Shown: positions 10,787 through 22,269, counted from the first letter of the stretch. The stretch is DNA of 64,000 nucleotides from Limonium bicolor (GCA_023374045.1 CM041780.1:96319005-96383004), one strand, 5' to 3'. Translations and numbers: made by a program. Notes: generated from the letters alone by a model not told the origin.

Positions 10787-10919
10787 GTACCACTATAACC
10801 ATTTAGTAATAAAACTACCTGCTTACCGCATTATCATGCATGTTTGGTGTGAAATATATGAGTTAAGTAAAATAAGATGAGATTAGAACCTAAGTAAGAC
10901 TAACCTACTACCACTTTAG
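10787..10919 (+). other. Candidate intron 3, gag to AlkB, copy 1 (133 bp)
   Basis: The donor is AGGCCAG|GTACC and the acceptor CCACTTTAG|GAAG, phase 1. If retained, Gag ends a few codons into it at a stop. If removed, the Gag tail (SSRPG) reads straight into the AlkB exon. Copy 2 has the same intron, also 133 bp, at 21265-21397. Confidence 0.65.
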
Positions 10920-11655
10920 GAAGATTCAACATCTGCTACCCTATACCATCTACATCTAACCCGGAGCACACCGACATCGAAACCAACACTTTCCAACCGA
11001 ACAATGTCAGGTTATCCGCCCAGGTATGATTTTATTAAGGGGATACCTGACACCCGACGCACAAATAGCCATCATCAGGAGATGCAATCAACTAGGAATG
11101 GGACCGGGAGGTTTTTACACACCGGAGTACCCAGGGGGAGCAAGGATGAAATTAAAGATGATGAGCTTGGGCAAGGATTGGAATCCGTATGCCAAGAATT
11201 ACCAAACCACAAGGGAGCAAGATGGAGTCTCACCACCGGGATACCCGAAGAGTTCCATCCAGTTATTACACAAGTCATGGAAATCGCTCAGCAGTTGGAA
11301 GCTGAACCGATTCCAGACATCCAGCCAGACATTTGCATTGTAAACTTCTACGAAAAAGATGGGAAACTGGGACTACACCAGGATAAGGACGAGACAACGG
11401 AGTCTCTCGAAAGAGGGATACCCGTAGTGTCTTGGTCCATTGGAGATGATGCGGAGTTTTTATACGGCGAGCAGAAGCGTGCGGACCGTGCAGATAAGAT
11501 AATACTTAAGTCAGGTGATGTATTAATTTTGGGAGGAGAATCAAGGATGTTACCATGGGATTAAGAGAATCAAGCTGAATACAGCACCGTCAGCAGTAAT
11601 CAATGCGACGCATATGAGACCAGGAAGATTAAACCTAACCTTTAGACAATATTAG
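10920..11655 (+). pseudogene. AlkB-type dioxygenase exon, copy 1, frameshifted
   Basis: It is nearly identical to the intact copy at 21398-22137 but has at least three small losses relative to it. These are one base near 10964 (ACCAACAC for ACCACACAC), one base near 11240 (ACCGGGAT for ACCGGGGAT), and two bases near 11550 (TGTTACC for TGTTGTACC). The last shifts the frame just before the distal iron-binding His and removes the C-terminal RxNxTxR motif. The HQDKDE iron-site segment is still readable in one frame. As written it cannot encode an active enzyme. The losses could be real or could come from sequencing, since other frames in this element show the same type of change. Confidence 0.85.
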
Positions 11656-11787
11656 CCATGTAATGTTAGAATGAGATGAGAAATGAGATGTAAGATTGAA
11701 GCACATGTTGTAAACAGGATGGTCATAAATAAAATAACAGTGTTGTTCATATAAATTGTTACGACTCTTGTTATACCATCAATACTC
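11656..11787 (+). other. Gap between the AlkB stop and pol, copy 1
   Basis: This is 132 bp of AT-rich sequence with stops in all forward frames, conserved in copy 2 (22138-22269). It may be a fourth intron or an intercistronic leader for pol. I could not find a donor/acceptor pair that keeps the frame, so its role is open. Confidence 0.5.
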
Positions 11788-14700
11788 ATGGAGCTTGTGA
11801 ACACAATTAGGTATGGACTCGGTACGGAAGGTGCACTAAGCATACTCACAGAGGCACAGGCCGACGCTAGCGGTACTATCCTCACCGGCACCTTTCCGAT
11901 CAATGGAATTGAGGCATCAGTTCTCTTCGACTCAGGGGCCTCGCATACCTTTGTCTCTGCATCATTTGCGAGCAGGTTGGGGCTAGACGCTGATGAGCTA
12001 CCCGACTTCACGGTTACGCTCCCGTCTAAGGAGAAGGTTCGTTGCACTCGTTACTACCGAGGAGCCACCATCAGAATTAAGGGGGAAGACTTCCCAGTCA
12101 GTTTCATTGAGTTCAGTAAGCTAGGATTTGATGTTATTCGGGATGAACTGGTTGGAGCGGCACAAGGGACGTATCCTCTGCGCCGAGCATAGATTGCTGC
12201 TCAGGAGTCCGTCTGGGGTAACAATATCATACCGCCAGAGGCCCAGGGAGCCTTCGACTAAGATCATCACCGCCATGGCAATGCAGAGAATTAAGGAGAA
12301 AGGAAGAAGTATACCTCTGCTATGTACAGGACATAGAGAGAGACCCTGAGTTCGACCCCGACTTACCGGTAGTGTCGGAGTTCCCCGACTTATTTCCACG
12401 GGAACTGCCCGGCATGCCACCCACTCGGGAGGTAGAGTTCACCATTGAGCTGCTACCTGGTACCGGACCGATAGCCAAAGCACCATACCGTATGGCTCCG
12501 GCAGAAATGACTGAGTTAAAAGAACAACTGAAAGATTTGTTGGATAAGGGATTCATTAGACCAAGTGTGTCACCATGGGGAGCGCCAGTCCTCTTCGTGA
12601 AGAAGAAGGATGGTAGTCTCCGCCTCTGCATCGACTACAGAGAGCTGAATGCAGTGACAGTGAAGAATAAGTACCCACTACCCCGCATTGACGATCTGTT
12701 CGATCAGTTGAAGGGAGCATCTGTGTTTTCCAAGATTGATCTCAGATCGGGGTATCATCAGATAGCCATTAAGGAGGGAGACATTGAGAAGACGGCATTC
12801 CGGACACGATACGGCCACTATGAGTTTACAGTGATGCCGTTCGGTTTGTCGAACGCGCCAGCGAAGTTTATGGATCTGATGAACCGCTTGTTCCGGGAGC
12901 AGCTGGACAAGTCGGTGTGGTTTTTATTGATGATATTTGATATATTCAAAGTCTAAGGTTGAGCATGAGGAACATTTGAGAAGGGTGTTGGAAATATTAA
13001 GGGAGAACCAGCTATATGCTAAGTTCTCCAAGTGTGAGTTTTGGCTTGACCAGGTCTCTTTCCTAGGTCATGTCATCTCAGATGCTGGGATCGCAGTGGA
13101 TCCAGCAAAGATTGATGCCGTACGTACCTGGCCAAGGCCGAAGACTGTTACCGACATCGGAGCTTTCTCGGTCTGGCAGGTTACTACAGGAGGTTTGTTA
13201 GAGATTTCAGCAAGGTCGCGAAGCCGATGACCAGTCTGATGAAGAAAGATGCACCATTTCTATGGACAGTCGACTGTGAGAGATCATTTCAGCGCTTGAA
13301 GGACTCACTGACCACTGCACCGGTACTGACCATTCCAGACGGTACAGAGGGCTTTGAGGTTTATTGTGATGCATCCGGCAGAGGGCTGGGTTGCGTGCTC
13401 ATGCAACATGGCAAGGTGGTGGCATATGCCTCACGCCAGTTGAAGAAACATGAGGAGAACTACCCCACACATGATTTAGAGCTGGGAGCTGTAGTCTTCG
13501 CTTTGAAGATATGGCGCCACTACTTATATGGGGTTAGTGTCACGATCTACACCGATCAAAGAGTTTGAAATACATATTCACTCAGAAGGAGTTAAATCTT
13601 CGACAGAGGAGATGGTTAGAATTTCTGAAAGACTATGACATTGACCTCCAATACAAAGAAGGGAAGGCCAATGTTGTAGCAGATGCCCTGAGCCGTCGAG
13701 CACACTCACTCCATTCGCTAGTTTCTTTCTCCAGCTTGGTTGATGAGGTGCGAGAGGCTCAGAGGACTGATGAGTATATGAGAGAGGTCAGACAGAAGCT
13801 GACAGATGGTACCTTTGAGAGTCAGAAATACGACTTCAGACTTCATGATGATGATCTGATCAGACTTAAGGGCCGATTATGCATACCACGGGGTAACACG
13901 GATCTGAAAGACCGTATACTTAGAGAATCACACTGTTCTTCAGTTTCCATCCATCCGGGAGCCTCTAAAATGTATAAAGACATGAAGAGATACTTCTGGT
14001 GGTCGGGGATGAAGACAGATGTTACCGAGTTCGTCTTGAGGTGTCTCACATGCCAGAAGGTGAAATTCGAGCACAGACGACCGGGCGGAATGGTACAGTC
14101 GATGCCAGTTCCGGAGTGGAAGTTCCATGATATCTCCATGGACTTCGTAGTTGGGCTTCCACCTGCTAGGGGAGGTCTCAACATGATATGGGTGGTGGTG
14201 GATCGCCTTACCAAAGTAGCCCGATTCATACCGATGAAGGATACTTGGAAGGTGACCAAATTAGCTGAGTTATTTGAGAAAGAAATCATGAGACATCACG
14301 GCATACCAAAGACCATAGTGTCAGATAGAGATACCAGATTCCTTTCGAGGTACTGGAGAGCTACCAGAGAAGCGTTGGGTACAGAACTCAAACTGAGTAC
14401 CGCGTTCCATCCTCAGACAGATGGTCAGACTGAGCGTACTATTCAGACACTCGAGGACATGCTGAGAGCATGTGCCTTAGACTTCCAGGGCAGTTGGATT
14501 GACAGATTGCATCTGATCGAGTTTTCATACAACAACAGCTATCACGCTTCGATCAAGATGGCACCTTTTCAAGCGTTGTACGGTAGACCATGTCGTACAC
14601 CGCTCTGCTGGGATGAGTCGAGTGAGACGGTCATTATAGGACCAGAGTACTTAGAACAAGTTCAGGCTGAAGTTCAGCAAATCAGGGAGAACATGAAAGC

Positions 14701-15180
14701 TGCTCAAGATAGGCAGAAGTCGTATGCTGATGTTCGACGACGAGACCTGGAGTTCGCAGTGGGCGACCGGGTATTTCTGCGAGTATCACCGATGAAGGGT
14801 GTATTCAGGTTTGGGCAGAAGGGCAAGTTAAGCCCGAAATTTGTTGGTCCTTATGAGATTACGGAGCGGGTGGGCCCGGTTGCTTACAGGTTGAATTTAC
14901 CTGCTGAGCTGGGTAAAGTGCATGATGTTTTCATGTTTCACAGCTAAAGAAATACATGCACCACCCCTCCCATGTGTTAGAACCTGAGAGGTTGACTTTA
15001 GAACCAAATATGAGATCCGTGGAGACTCCTCAGAGAATCTTGGACAGTAAGACTAGGGACACTCGCCACAAGTCAGTGCGACTGGTGAAGGTTCTCTGGT
15101 CTAACCAGGATGTCGAAGAGGCCACGTGGGAATTAGAGGATAAGATGAGGGCGAAGTACCCTTCTTTATTTACTGACTAG
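11788..15180 (+). pseudogene. pol: Fam1 pol, copy 1: PR-RT-RH-IN-chromodomain, frameshifted
   Basis: This polyprotein matures Gag, copies the RNA into DNA and integrates it. Domains in order: aspartic protease with DSGA at 11929-11940; GMNWLERH-like linker near 12135-12160; reverse transcriptase about 12400-13100 with [17 protein letters not shown] and FIDD (12923-12934); RNase H about 13350-13700 with [10 protein letters not shown]; integrase HHCC zinc region 13930-14080, then DDE residues in [17 protein letters not shown] and DGQTERTIQ; a VGPYEI module near 14850; and a chromodomain-like end (VEEATWELEDKM) before the stop at 15180. The ATG at 11788 follows an in-frame TAA upstream. About six one- or two-base length changes break the frame, near 12137, 12350, 12940, 13165, 13560 and 14940. 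The domain order RT-RH-IN with a chromodomain identifies a chromovirus. Confidence 0.92.
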
Positions 15181-15490
15181 ATCGTCTGTATAGGGTACGG
15201 GGCGTACCCCTTTTTAAGGGGGGTAGAGCTTCCTCGCTTTTGAGTTAGGAAACGATCATGTTGTCGTTTGTTTGGTTGTTTAAGATGTGAATTTGTGTAA
15301 GTTGCTACACTTCGGTGTAAGTTTGAGTTATGTATGATACTTACGTATTGTATTTGAGATTGACCTTTGAGTCTTGAGATGTATGAATGTGAATATAAGA
15401 TGTGGTATTAAGATTAAGAGAACTGTGTACCGTGAATGGTTAAACACATGTGTGAACTTTGAGGACAAAGTTCTTTTAAGGGGGGTAGAT
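15181..15490 (+). other. 3' untranslated region with two polypurine tracts, copy 1
   Basis: It has no gene. A stem GGGTACG-GGG-CGTACCC plus TTTTT lies at 15194-15215. It is followed at once by AAGGGGGGTAGAG (15216-15228). A second tract, AAGGGGGGTAGAT (15478-15490), sits directly against the next LTR and is the expected plus-strand primer. The segment between the two tracts shows no other motif I recognise. Confidence 0.8.
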
Positions 15491-18400
15491 TGAAATACCC
15501 CAAACTTAGATATGGTGTTAAATGATAAACTAAGATATAAGGAGGCTAAATAATGCCTTAGAAACATTAAGAAACATTTCTAATCAAAGAAAATATAAGG
15601 AAACACAAAAAGAGCAGTTTAAGCAAAAACGTGCTCTAAGCTTGGAGAGACATGGGAGAGTACCCAAATATTGTTCTAAGACCTTAGTAATATCCTAATG
15701 GTCATTTTAATCAATTACCAAAGAAAACCAAGCTTGAAAACAAGTTAAAACACAAATGTGCTTTAAGGAGTCTTAAAGCACGTTTTTGAAAAATTGTCTT
15801 GTAAATGAGTTTTGAATGGCTAAATGTCCATCATTACTCTTTAATTAATATGTGTACTATATAGTATCACATTTGGAGGTCTATATCAATGGGAAATCAA
15901 AAATTTCACAACAATGTGCCTTGTTTTTGATGAATAGTGAATTTATTAAGCTAGTTTATAACAAGTCTATATAAGTGAGACATTTGGTCAACAAAGACTA
16001 AACTACCCTCATTACTAAAAGGGGGCCGGTTTCTTAAGGGGTGAGTCACCACCTTCATGACTCATTAAGTGATTAAGAAAGCAAATAAGTCTTTTAAAGC
16101 CTAAAGTACTATTCACCTTTTTACATAATATCTCACCTTTAGTGATTCTCTCTCCTCACTTCTTCATTCTTCCTTGTTCACACGGTTTTCTTGCTCTTTT
16201 TCTCTTCTCCATTAACGTGAAGCACCTCTCCATGCTAGCTCCATCTTCTCTTGCACACATTGCTCATTTTAGCTCCAAATCCAAAACAAAATACATATTC
16301 TTCTTAGTTAGCTCAAGCTCCTCCTTTCTATCTTTTCAAAACTTCAAGAGCTTCATTTTGGTGCCAAGTCAAACCACCATTAGAGGAGGAAATTCAAGTT
16401 TGGAGACTCCATTGGCATCTCCATTCTCTTAAGGTAAAGAAAGTGTAAGAAAATCTAGGTTTCCACCATTTTCTTCACTTGACCGAAAATATATACTCAT
16501 GGGACTCCATGTTTATGCCTTGTTCTAGCTTGTTTCTACTCTTCAAAGGAGAGAGGAGGTCCTTCTTGCTTCACATCCAAGTTGTCTTGAGAAACCAAGG
16601 TAAAACAATCACATTAATACCTTAAAACATATTTTTAAACCTAGGGTTTGTTCCTTAGGGTTAATGTGTTATCTAGTACTCATTGGAGTCATTGGATATT
16701 GGTTAGAACATTGGCAAGGAGAATCACATTGGTGACCGAGATTGAACAAAGAAAACCTAAGGAGAAAAGCTTGTAAGCTTGTGAGAAAACAAGGTAAATT
16801 ACTTACCTTAAGTTGTCTTGTTGTTTAAGGGAATGAGATATGGGTATATGATGAGTTTGGTGTAGAGTTTATATTGGGAAGGTGCTATTAAAACCTAGGA
16901 GAAATAATGACTACTCTTGTGAACTTGTGACTAAGGAGCAAATGAGAAAAGAGATAGTTTAAGAATATAAAGGTGAAGTACAAGAAGCATTTTATTTCAA
17001 TGGGAGCCTTGTTGAGTGTATTCGCAGGTTGAAGGCATATATATGTGGAAATTCAGTGGTTAAGATTATTGTTATTTAAGGGCCTAAGTGCCAAGCATTT
17101 TAAGCTTAAGCACTATATGATGATGTGGTGAAGTTTTAGTGTAAATTGGGTGTTAAGGTGTTGTGATGAGAATTTGTGTGGTATTGGTTGTTTGATGAGA
17201 AAAACCATGTGTTAGGAAGTACTATTACTAGAGAACCTATGGCAAAATTTAAAGGAGAGTTTAAGTGTTTAAGATATCCTAAGGGATTTAATGACTAAGA
17301 AAGTACTAGGAGAGTTCTATGGGTTGTCTTGATGAAAAAGGGTGAAGTTAAGAGGTTTTAATGACTTATGATGACTTAGGTATCACCATGGAATGTTTGG
17401 AATCAAAGAATGTATTTGAGTATTAGGACTTAGGCAAATGTTGGTGCACAACTAGGAAGGAAATAATGTGATGATGGAAGTTTAACTTGTTAAGGAACTT
17501 TAAGTGAATGCTAAAAGAGTTTAGATAGTGAGAGATGCTTGGGAGATGATGTATAGTGGTGAAGAAACATTTGGCATAGTGGTTACATTAGGTATGAACC
17601 ACCAAAGAAACCTAGAGGAAAAACATTACAAGTGTTAGCATTATTACAAGGAAAATGCATAATGACTAAGATGGATTTTGGTGGATGATTTAAGGTATTT
17701 TAAGGAGGGCTTAAGGTGTATTTGAGGTGCCCAAATGAGGTTATAACATATTAGGATATATGAGGAGAAGTTTGGAGTTGAAAAGGAATTTAGAAACAAG
17801 TTTTTAGAGCCGACCGGCCTTAGGACCGGACTTGCAAGGTCGGTCGGGCTCTGTTACACTACCGGAAAATGTTTCTGGAATCGACCGGACTTGGGGGACC
17901 GGACTTACAAGTCCGGTCGGGCTTGTTTTGTGAGAGGGAAAATGTTTCTGGAATGGACCGGACATGGGACCGGACTTGTCAAGTCCGGTCGGCATGAATT
18001 TAGTACGGATTATAAGTCTCTGGAATCGACCGGACATAGGACCGGACATGTAAGTCCGGTCGGAGTGAATTTTCCAACGGTAAAAGGTACTGGAATGGAC
18101 CGGACTTGGCAAGTCCGGTCGGTAAGTCCGGTCGAGCCTAAAAAAAAAAAAAAAAAGAAATTTCAATTTCTAAAAATGGTAATGGGTAATGAGGTATGCC
18201 CTTGGTAGGGTAGTAATGATTGGGACCCTAAGAACTTGAGGAATTAAGTTAAGATTAAGTATAAGTTTTAATGTTTAAAGTTAAGTTTGTAAGATTAAGT
18301 GATAAAGACTTGAGAGGTTATTGAATGGAAGTCCTTAGGGACTAAGTGAGAGTAAGGTGCAAATAACTAATAACCTAAAAATGAATGAATGTTTTAGGTT

Positions 18401-19626
18401 TGTGAATTGGGACCCCGAAGAAGGTTAAACAAACAACGATCGACGGTGAACGGTACAATCCTTTTCGTGACCTGCTTGCTAACGAGGTGTCCCTCGGCTT
18501 GTGTGCTATCTGTTTATTTGCTATGACTAAAACAAGATAAAGCATGCAACCGGTTATATTGTTCTCGTTGTGTTGTGTTATATTTACACTAACCCGCGAG
18601 GCTTGAGATGTTACTAACCAAGTTTAGTACTTACTGAGTTAAGAATAAGAAAGTTTGATGGTTGTTGGTTAATGCCCGTTAAGGCTTAGCTAGCACATGG
18701 TGTTTAAGGTGTCTACTAACTGGAACTTGAGTGAGGAAACCCGGGACCGATCTCCGGTCATGCATGCTAAGGAAAAAGGGGGACGGTATCTGAATCAGAT
18801 CCGCCCTCCGCTTAAGGACTTGTCTTCGGACTTGTAGCCTAGGGCCGGTTGCCGGCTCAGCTACGCTGGACTCCCGTCCGTCCAGAGTAGGTGGCATTAA
18901 GATGGTGCGGTGGGATCACCTAAATCCCAGGTTCGAATTAAGCTACAACCAATCCCTTCCAGGAAAGGTTTGTATACTGAGATTAAGATTAAGATTGAGA
19001 TTGAGATTAAGATTGAGGTAAGGTAAGGAACTGAGATTAAGGAAATGAGGACTAAGGAGGGGGTTACTAACCCACTTGTTAAGGGAACGCTTGAGTCGTT
19101 CAATGCTTGTGAACTATATATGTTCATCTGTGGTTATTGTTATTGCACTTCATATTATGTTTGTGTATGTAATCAATTTCCATGCTATCGACAATTAGTC
19201 GTCGTAGCCCCGTTAGCTTGGGGGCCATGAGAGGGTGTACCAGCATTCGTGCTGACCCCCTCGGGGGCTATTTTTACACTTGCAGGTAAGAGGCCGATGA
19301 GGACGCACTACGAGAGTAGGAGCGGTTAGACTTAGGAGGGGACATTTATTTTGAATTCGGGTTGCGCCTGTGCACCCGACTGTTCATATTAAATTGTTGT
19401 AAGTTGAGATTATGATTGAGATACTAGTACTCGGTTGGTCGTGGGATTGTGGATGTTAATGTTTTGAGCTGGATAAGTATTTTGGTTAAGTAATGTATAT
19501 ATTAAGCCGGTATATTCTAACGATCAGACCGTGGCAAGGTCCAGGTGTTGTTTATTTCCGCTGCGACGTTTTCGATTAAGTGTTCAGATTGCGATAACCA
19601 CGATAGGCTTTGGATGGGGTGTTACA
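15491..19626 (+). mobile_element. Fam1 LTR 2, shared by both interiors (4.1 kb)
   Basis: It is preceded by a polypurine tract and followed by a primer site, so it serves as the 3' LTR of copy 1 and the 5' LTR of copy 2. It starts TGAAATACCCC and ends GGGGTGTTACA. It differs from LTR 1 mainly by one-base length changes and few substitutions, implying recent insertion or duplication. It contains TATATAAG (15968-15975), the hairpin array (17812-18136), the double hairpin (19241-19267) and TTTCCGCTGC. Confidence 0.93.
17812..18136. repeat. Hairpin array in Fam1 LTR 2
   Basis: The same five units as at 7361-7685, with all CCGGACTT/AAGTCCGG arms kept, ending in a longer A tract. Confidence 0.9.
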
Positions 19627-19631
19627 AAAAG

Positions 19632-19659
19632 TGGTATCAGAGCGTAGTTACGCTCTGAT
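19632..19659 (+). promoter_or_regulatory. Primer binding site inside a perfect hairpin, copy 2
   Basis: TGGTATCAGAGC at 19632-19643; the 11-bp arms are 19636-19646 and 19649-19659. Identical to copy 1. Confidence 0.9.
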
Positions 19660-19860
19660 CAAGAAATACCGGATATAAGTGACCACCGAGTTAGGATACA
19701 AGTTAAGGAATAAGTGTTGGGTTAAGGGTGTGAGAAGTTAGAGTGAGTAGAGTCAGATGACCACTAATAAGTGTGGATTGTCTTTACCGTCTACGGACGT
19801 TATAAATTTACTAACCAAACAATGGTGAATGTGAATCTAATGTAAGTTATGCTTGTTCAG

Positions 19861-21264
19861 ATGGCAGGACGCCCTAGAGGAGGCCGAGGTCGCGGCCGGG
19901 GTGAGGACATTCCAGGGATACCTGGAGGGCAGACGATCGCAGAGATCGTAGCTGCCGCTTTAGGGCATATGGGCTATCAGCCTGGTGTGGGTGCACCACC
20001 TCCACCGCCACAACCTAGGGAACCCAACTGGGTGAAGAGTCTGTCAGATCTTCGACCCGCACATTTCCAAGGGGGAGACCGATCCCGCCAAGCTTGAGGC
20101 GTACATCTCCGAGCTGGAGACCGCCTTCGAGACCCTTGATGTCCCTGCTGGGATCAAGGTGCGCTTAGCTGCTTTCTACCTGAAGGGGGCGGCGGGCGAT
20201 TGGTGGAAGCTGGTGAGGGCCGAGCATGTGGCCAACCCAGAGTTCGGCTGGGAGCAGTACACCGCCTTGCTACGGGCAAAGTACTACCCCGCCCATGTCC
20301 AGACGAAGAAGCGCTTGCAGTTGGATGCGCTTAAGCAGTCGGACAAGATGACGGTGGACGAGTATTACTCAGAGTTCACCGCCTTGCTCCGTCTTCTGCC
20401 AGGTCTAGGGTATTCTGACCAGATCTTGGTAGACCGCTTCTATGGCGGGCTTAGCCATCGACTCCGCTACGGCATGGGGCCGACGAGTTACACTACCTTG
20501 CAGGTAATAAGAATGATTGAAATTTGAGTAAGTGGTGAATAAGATTTAGATTATGAGAAATAAGTGAGACTAATACTATGGAAAAGCAGGAGTGCTATCA
20601 TGCCGCTGCTAAGGTTGAGATTACCGTCCAGCTGAGGGACGAGGAGAATGCAAAGGGAAGAGTGCGGAAAGCTCAGAGAGTCAAGGGCAAGGAGGGTACA
20701 AGAAACAAGTACCAGCCTCAGGCCCAGAAGAATCAGAACCCGAAAGGGAAGGAGGAAAAGGAAGAGAAGGCTTCGGAAGAGCCATTGAAGCTGACCTATG
20801 CTATTGCAGCTACACACTGCGCTCTAAGGCCAAGGGGGAAAGAGAGAAAATGAGTATTGAATGAGTTAAGAAATAAATTAGTAACGTTGAGATATGAGAA
20901 TTGACAATATGAATCATCAGGATCTGAGACTGAGAGGGAGAGGGGGGTGGTGGCTACCAGCGACGCTTCATCTGTAGATGGTGTCACAAGGACCACCCCG
21001 GGCTCGACTGTAAGGGAAACAAAGTGGAGTGCAACTTCTGCGGAGTGTATGGACACCGGGCGTACGAGTGTTACCGGAACCCTGCTAGCAGAGCCTATAG
21101 GCCCGACACCAGGGGCAAGGGCAAGACCGATCAGGGAGCTGGATCTGACGGTCAGAGGAAAGTGCAGCAGCCGGCGGACAAAAACCCACGGGCGACCCAG
21201 AAGACGGGGCCCACTCTACACATGGTGGATCGGGACGATGAGCCTGAGCCCTCATCGAGGCCAG
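19861..21264 (+). pseudogene. gag: Fam1 gag, copy 2, three exons, nearly intact
   Basis: Exons are 19861-20503, 20590 to about 20834, and 20921-21264. The N terminus is Arg/Gly-rich (RGGRGRGRG), then Pro-rich, then a capsid domain (GAAGDWWKL and KYYPAHVQTKKR). Exon 2 is Lys/Gln/Glu-rich. Exon 3 has two intact zinc knuckles: CRWCHKDHPGLDC (20973-21011, CX2CX3HX4C) and CNFCGVYGHRAYEC (21030-21071, CX2CX4HX4C), which would bind RNA. One extra C near 20068 shifts exon 1, and small changes disturb the end of exon 2 and the start of exon 3. Exon 1 is otherwise open through the capsid, including the site broken in copy 1. The knuckle pair closely resembles that of the Fam4 gag, so the two families share ancestry. 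Confidence 0.87.
20504..20589 (+). other. Candidate intron 1 of gag, copy 2 (86 bp)
   Basis: CAG|GTAATAAG to GAAAAGCAG|GAG, phase 0, AT-rich with in-frame stops. Matches 10035-10119. Confidence 0.65.
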
Positions 21265-21397
21265 GTACCACTATAACCATTTAGTAATAAAACTACCTGC
21301 TTACCGCATTATCATGCATGTTTGGTGAATATATGAGTTAAGTGAAAATAAGATGAGATTAGAACTAAGTAAGAATAATAACCTACTACCACTTTAG
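21265..21397 (+). other. Candidate intron 3, gag to AlkB, copy 2 (133 bp)
   Basis: CCAG|GTACC to CTTTAG|GAAG, phase 1. Without splicing, translation runs into a stop at about 21284. With splicing, the codon split by the intron becomes GGA and the AlkB frame follows without a stop. Confidence 0.65.
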
Positions 21398-22137
21398 GAA
21401 GATTCAACATCTGCTACCCTATACCATCTACATCTAACCCGGAGCACACCGACATCGAAACCACACACTTTCCAACCGAACAATGTCAGGTTATCCGCCC
21501 AGGTATGATTTTATTAAGGGGATACCTGACACCCGACGCACAAATAGCCATCATCAGGAGATGCAATCAACTAGGAATGGGACCGGGAGGTTTTTACACA
21601 CCGGAATACCCAGGGGGAGCAAGGATGAAATTAAAGATGATGAGCTTGGGCAAGGATTGGAATCCGTATGCCAAGAATTACCAAACCACAAGGGAGCAAG
21701 ATGGAGTCTCACCACCGGGGATACCCGAAGAGTTCCATCCAGTTATTACACAAGTCATGGAAATCGCTCAGCAGTTGGAAGCTGAACCGATTCCAGACAT
21801 CCAGCCAGACATTTGCATTGTAAACTTCTACGAAAAAGATGGGAAACTGGGACTACACCAGGATAAGGACGAGACAACGGAGTCTCTCGAAAGAGGGATA
21901 CCCGTAGTGTCTTGGTCCATTGGAGATGATGCGGAGTTTTTATACGGCGAGCAGAAGCGTGCGGACCGTGCAGATAAGATAATACTTAAGTCAGGTGATG
22001 TATTAATTTTGGGAGGAGAATCAAGGATGTTGTACCATGGGATTAAGAGAATCAAGCTGAATACAGCACCGTCAGCAGTAATCAATGCGACGCATATGAG
22101 ACCAGGAAGATTAAACCTAACCTTTAGACAATATTAG
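21398..22137 (+). CDS. AlkB-type 2-oxoglutarate/Fe(II) dioxygenase domain (exon of Gag-AlkB)
   Basis: AlkB enzymes remove methyl groups from DNA or RNA bases, using iron, oxygen and 2-oxoglutarate. This exon is open for about 246 codons; counting from the internal Met at 21505 (210 aa), all key features are present. NFY (107-109) has the spacing to the iron site seen in E. coli AlkB. HQDKDE (118-123) holds iron ligands H118 and D120. GDVLILGGESR follows, then YHGI with the distal iron ligand H178. RLNLTFR (202-208) is the family RxNxTxR 2-oxoglutarate-binding motif. The overall pattern (RPGMILLRGYLTP, GGAR, LYGE) is that of plant nuclear AlkB homologues related to ALKBH1. About 35 open codons precede Met 21505 back to the acceptor, supporting fusion to Gag. 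It has no intron. It sits between the zinc knuckles and protease, an unusual place for a cellular enzyme. Substrate is unknown. Confidence 0.93.
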
Positions 22138-22269
22138 CCATGTAATGTTAGAATGAGATGAGAAATGAGATGTAAGATTGAAGCACATGTTGTAAACAGG
22201 ATGGTCATAAATAAAATAACAGTGTTGTTCATATAAATTGTTACGACTCTTGTTATACCATCAATACTC

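Noticed and set aside
11004..11564. 186-codon frame as a separate novel protein
   Set aside because: Its first half is an out-of-frame reading; only the second half, after a one-base loss, is AlkB.
13843..14289. Minus-strand open frame of 148 codons
   Set aside because: It is the antisense shadow of the integrase region of pol.
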